Source: CAWACC01 sp964390695
GTDB taxonomy: Bacteria > Chlamydiota > Chlamydiia > Chlamydiales > Parachlamydiaceae
Direction of reading: 5' to 3'
Assembly: GCA_964390695.1 (NCBI GenBank)
Contig: CAYMKI010000143.1
Coordinates: forward strand, 1-7,815
DNA length: 7,815 bases
The position numbers and the translations under genes were made by a program. Below the pieces are notes generated by a model. The model ran no database searches. It saw only the letters and a program-made list of their open reading frames with translations, and was not told the origin of the DNA. Below, in pieces: positions 6,973-7,815 of the stretch (the stretch's first letter is position 1; every line of letters starts with the position of its first letter).

Positions 6973-7761
6973 ATGAACTATCTGACGCACAATAAGGATA
7001 TCCTCTTGCCCATCATGCAATTTCTCGACACCCGAGACATCATCCGATGGTCGGCATGCAACAAGACCCTGAGGCAAATAACCACTTTATGGCAGGAGAT
7101 CTCCTCTCGCTTTAAAATTGCCAACGACCGCATAGCCATCCTTTCCTATCTCAAGACTCCGCTAAAGGTCCCGGTGTACTATTTTTGTCAGGGGAACAAA
7201 ATTCGCAGGATTCAACATCATGCCATCATGTGCTACCCAGCTGAAAAACTAAATACCCTTGCAAAAATCTTCGATATGCATAAAGACAAAAAGCATGTCC
7301 ACTCCGAAGTGTTTACCATCGGCCTGAATGCTTCAGGACGAATAAAGGAACAACAAACGCAAGGCATAGAGGCTCCCCCCTTCGATACCTCGTCCATAAA
7401 ATCGGAGATAAGGGGTACAGAACACCTATTTTTTGCTACCGATGCCGCACCGGAACTTGTTTCCGCTGAGACTCTCAGCAAAACCCTAGAGGATATCAGA
7501 AATCAAGAAACTGAAGCCGAAGTCGGGCCCTTTGGATTTTTTTCCCTGCAGAAAACAAATGTTAATGGTCATTCCATTATAGAATGGCGTCCGGTTGAAA
7601 ACCTCTCTATCTTAGCCACCCTTAAACCGATAAACGGCGATACCGAAGTGGGCTGTGTAGATCCCAAGACCTTGTTAATTTTGAGAAAAAACGAAAATGA
7701 GGGTGTTCAAGTAGAAGATCAGAAAGAGCAAGATGCTTTGTTCCAGAATATATTATTTTAA
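6973..7761 (+). CDS. F-box domain protein, probable host-directed effector
   Basis: 262 residues from the ATG at 6973 (an in-frame ATG at 6967 would add two). Residues 8-46 read as an F-box: KDILLPIMQFLDTRDIIRWSAC, continuing NKTLRQITTLWQEIS. They show the leucine/isoleucine spacing, the 'fLd.rDi.r.s.cnk.lr.i....W' pattern and the Trp near the end that are typical of eukaryotic F-boxes. F-box proteins bind SKP1 and bring substrates to cullin ubiquitin ligases. Bacteria lack this machinery, so such proteins in intracellular bacteria usually act in the host cell. The remaining ~215 residues would be the substrate-binding part. I see no leucine-rich, WD40 or ankyrin repeats, only a mixed region with a hydrophilic C-terminus. 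No signal peptide or membrane segment is visible, so secretion would be by a type III or IV system. It is the second gene of a likely operon with the upstream Inc-like gene. Confidence 0.82.
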   Translation: MNYLTHNKDILLPIMQFLDTRDIIRWSACNKTLRQITTLWQEISSRFKIANDRIAILSYLKTPLKVPVYYFCQGNKIRRIQHHAIMCYPAEKLNTLAKIFDMHKDKKHVHSEVFTIGLNASGRIKEQQTQGIEAPPFDTSSIKSEIRGTEHLFFATDAAPELVSAETLSKTLEDIRNQETEAEVGPFGFFSLQKTNVNGHSIIEWRPVENLSILATLKPINGDTEVGCVDPKTLLILRKNENEGVQVEDQKEQDALFQNILF

Positions 7762-7776
7762 AACCCATATTGTGAG

Positions 7777-7815
7777 TTAGGGATTCGCAAGATTCCATTT
7801 ATGAATCAAGTCTTC
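7777..7815 (-). CDS. Possible 3' end of a minus-strand gene cut by the window edge
   Basis: Reading the complement from 7815, an open frame of 12 codons (EDLIHKWNLANP) ends in TAA at 7777-7779. It would converge on the F-box gene, leaving 15 bp between stops. So short a frame occurs by chance, and nothing else in the window supports it. A direct GATTC repetition (7782-7786 and 7791-7795), together with GAATC at 7803-7807, could form a weak 5-bp hairpin instead. Confidence 0.15.
   Translation of the reverse strand, partial: EDLIHKWNLANP

Overview
The window most resembles the chromosome of an amoeba- or protist-associated member of the Chlamydiae (Parachlamydiales-type 'environmental chlamydia'). 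Three observations together suggest this. There is a bacterial-type glycogen phosphorylase. Two genes encode proteins with the paired hydrophobic segments typical of inclusion-membrane (Inc-like) proteins. One gene carries a eukaryote-type F-box. Coding DNA is moderately AT-rich and the spacers are very AT-rich. The taxon is an inference. Another intracellular amoeba associate, such as a Legionella relative, could share the F-box, but the Inc-like proteins fit less well there.

Layout. Positions 1-465 are non-coding. They contain a nearly full-length ungapped inverted repeat (about 236-394, centre at 315) that looks like a miniature inverted-repeat element or a long hairpin, lying just upstream of glgP. 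glgP (466-3039, +) encodes an apparently intact glycogen phosphorylase. It is followed after 23 bp by an Inc-like membrane/coiled-coil protein gene (3063-3914, +). That gene meets, with zero spacing (TAG|CTA), a convergent 787-residue flavoprotein-like gene (3915-6278, -). The flavoprotein has two Rossmann dinucleotide-binding motifs between long N- and C-terminal extensions that I do not recognise. A 154-bp, extremely AT-rich divergent promoter region (6279-6432) separates it from a probable two-gene operon on the + strand: a small Inc-like membrane protein (6433-6945) and an F-box protein (6973-7761). The last 54 bases hold no complete gene. A short minus-strand open frame there could be the end of a neighbouring gene.

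How the genes may work together. GlgP releases glucose-1-phosphate from glycogen. The Inc-like and F-box proteins would act at the host interface: inclusion membrane insertion, and docking onto host SKP1/cullin ubiquitin ligase. The flavoprotein may be a cytosolic oxidoreductase or a multidomain effector, and the sequence alone does not decide which. The most novel items are the extended flavoprotein, the palindromic element in the glgP leader region, and the membrane-protein/F-box gene pair.
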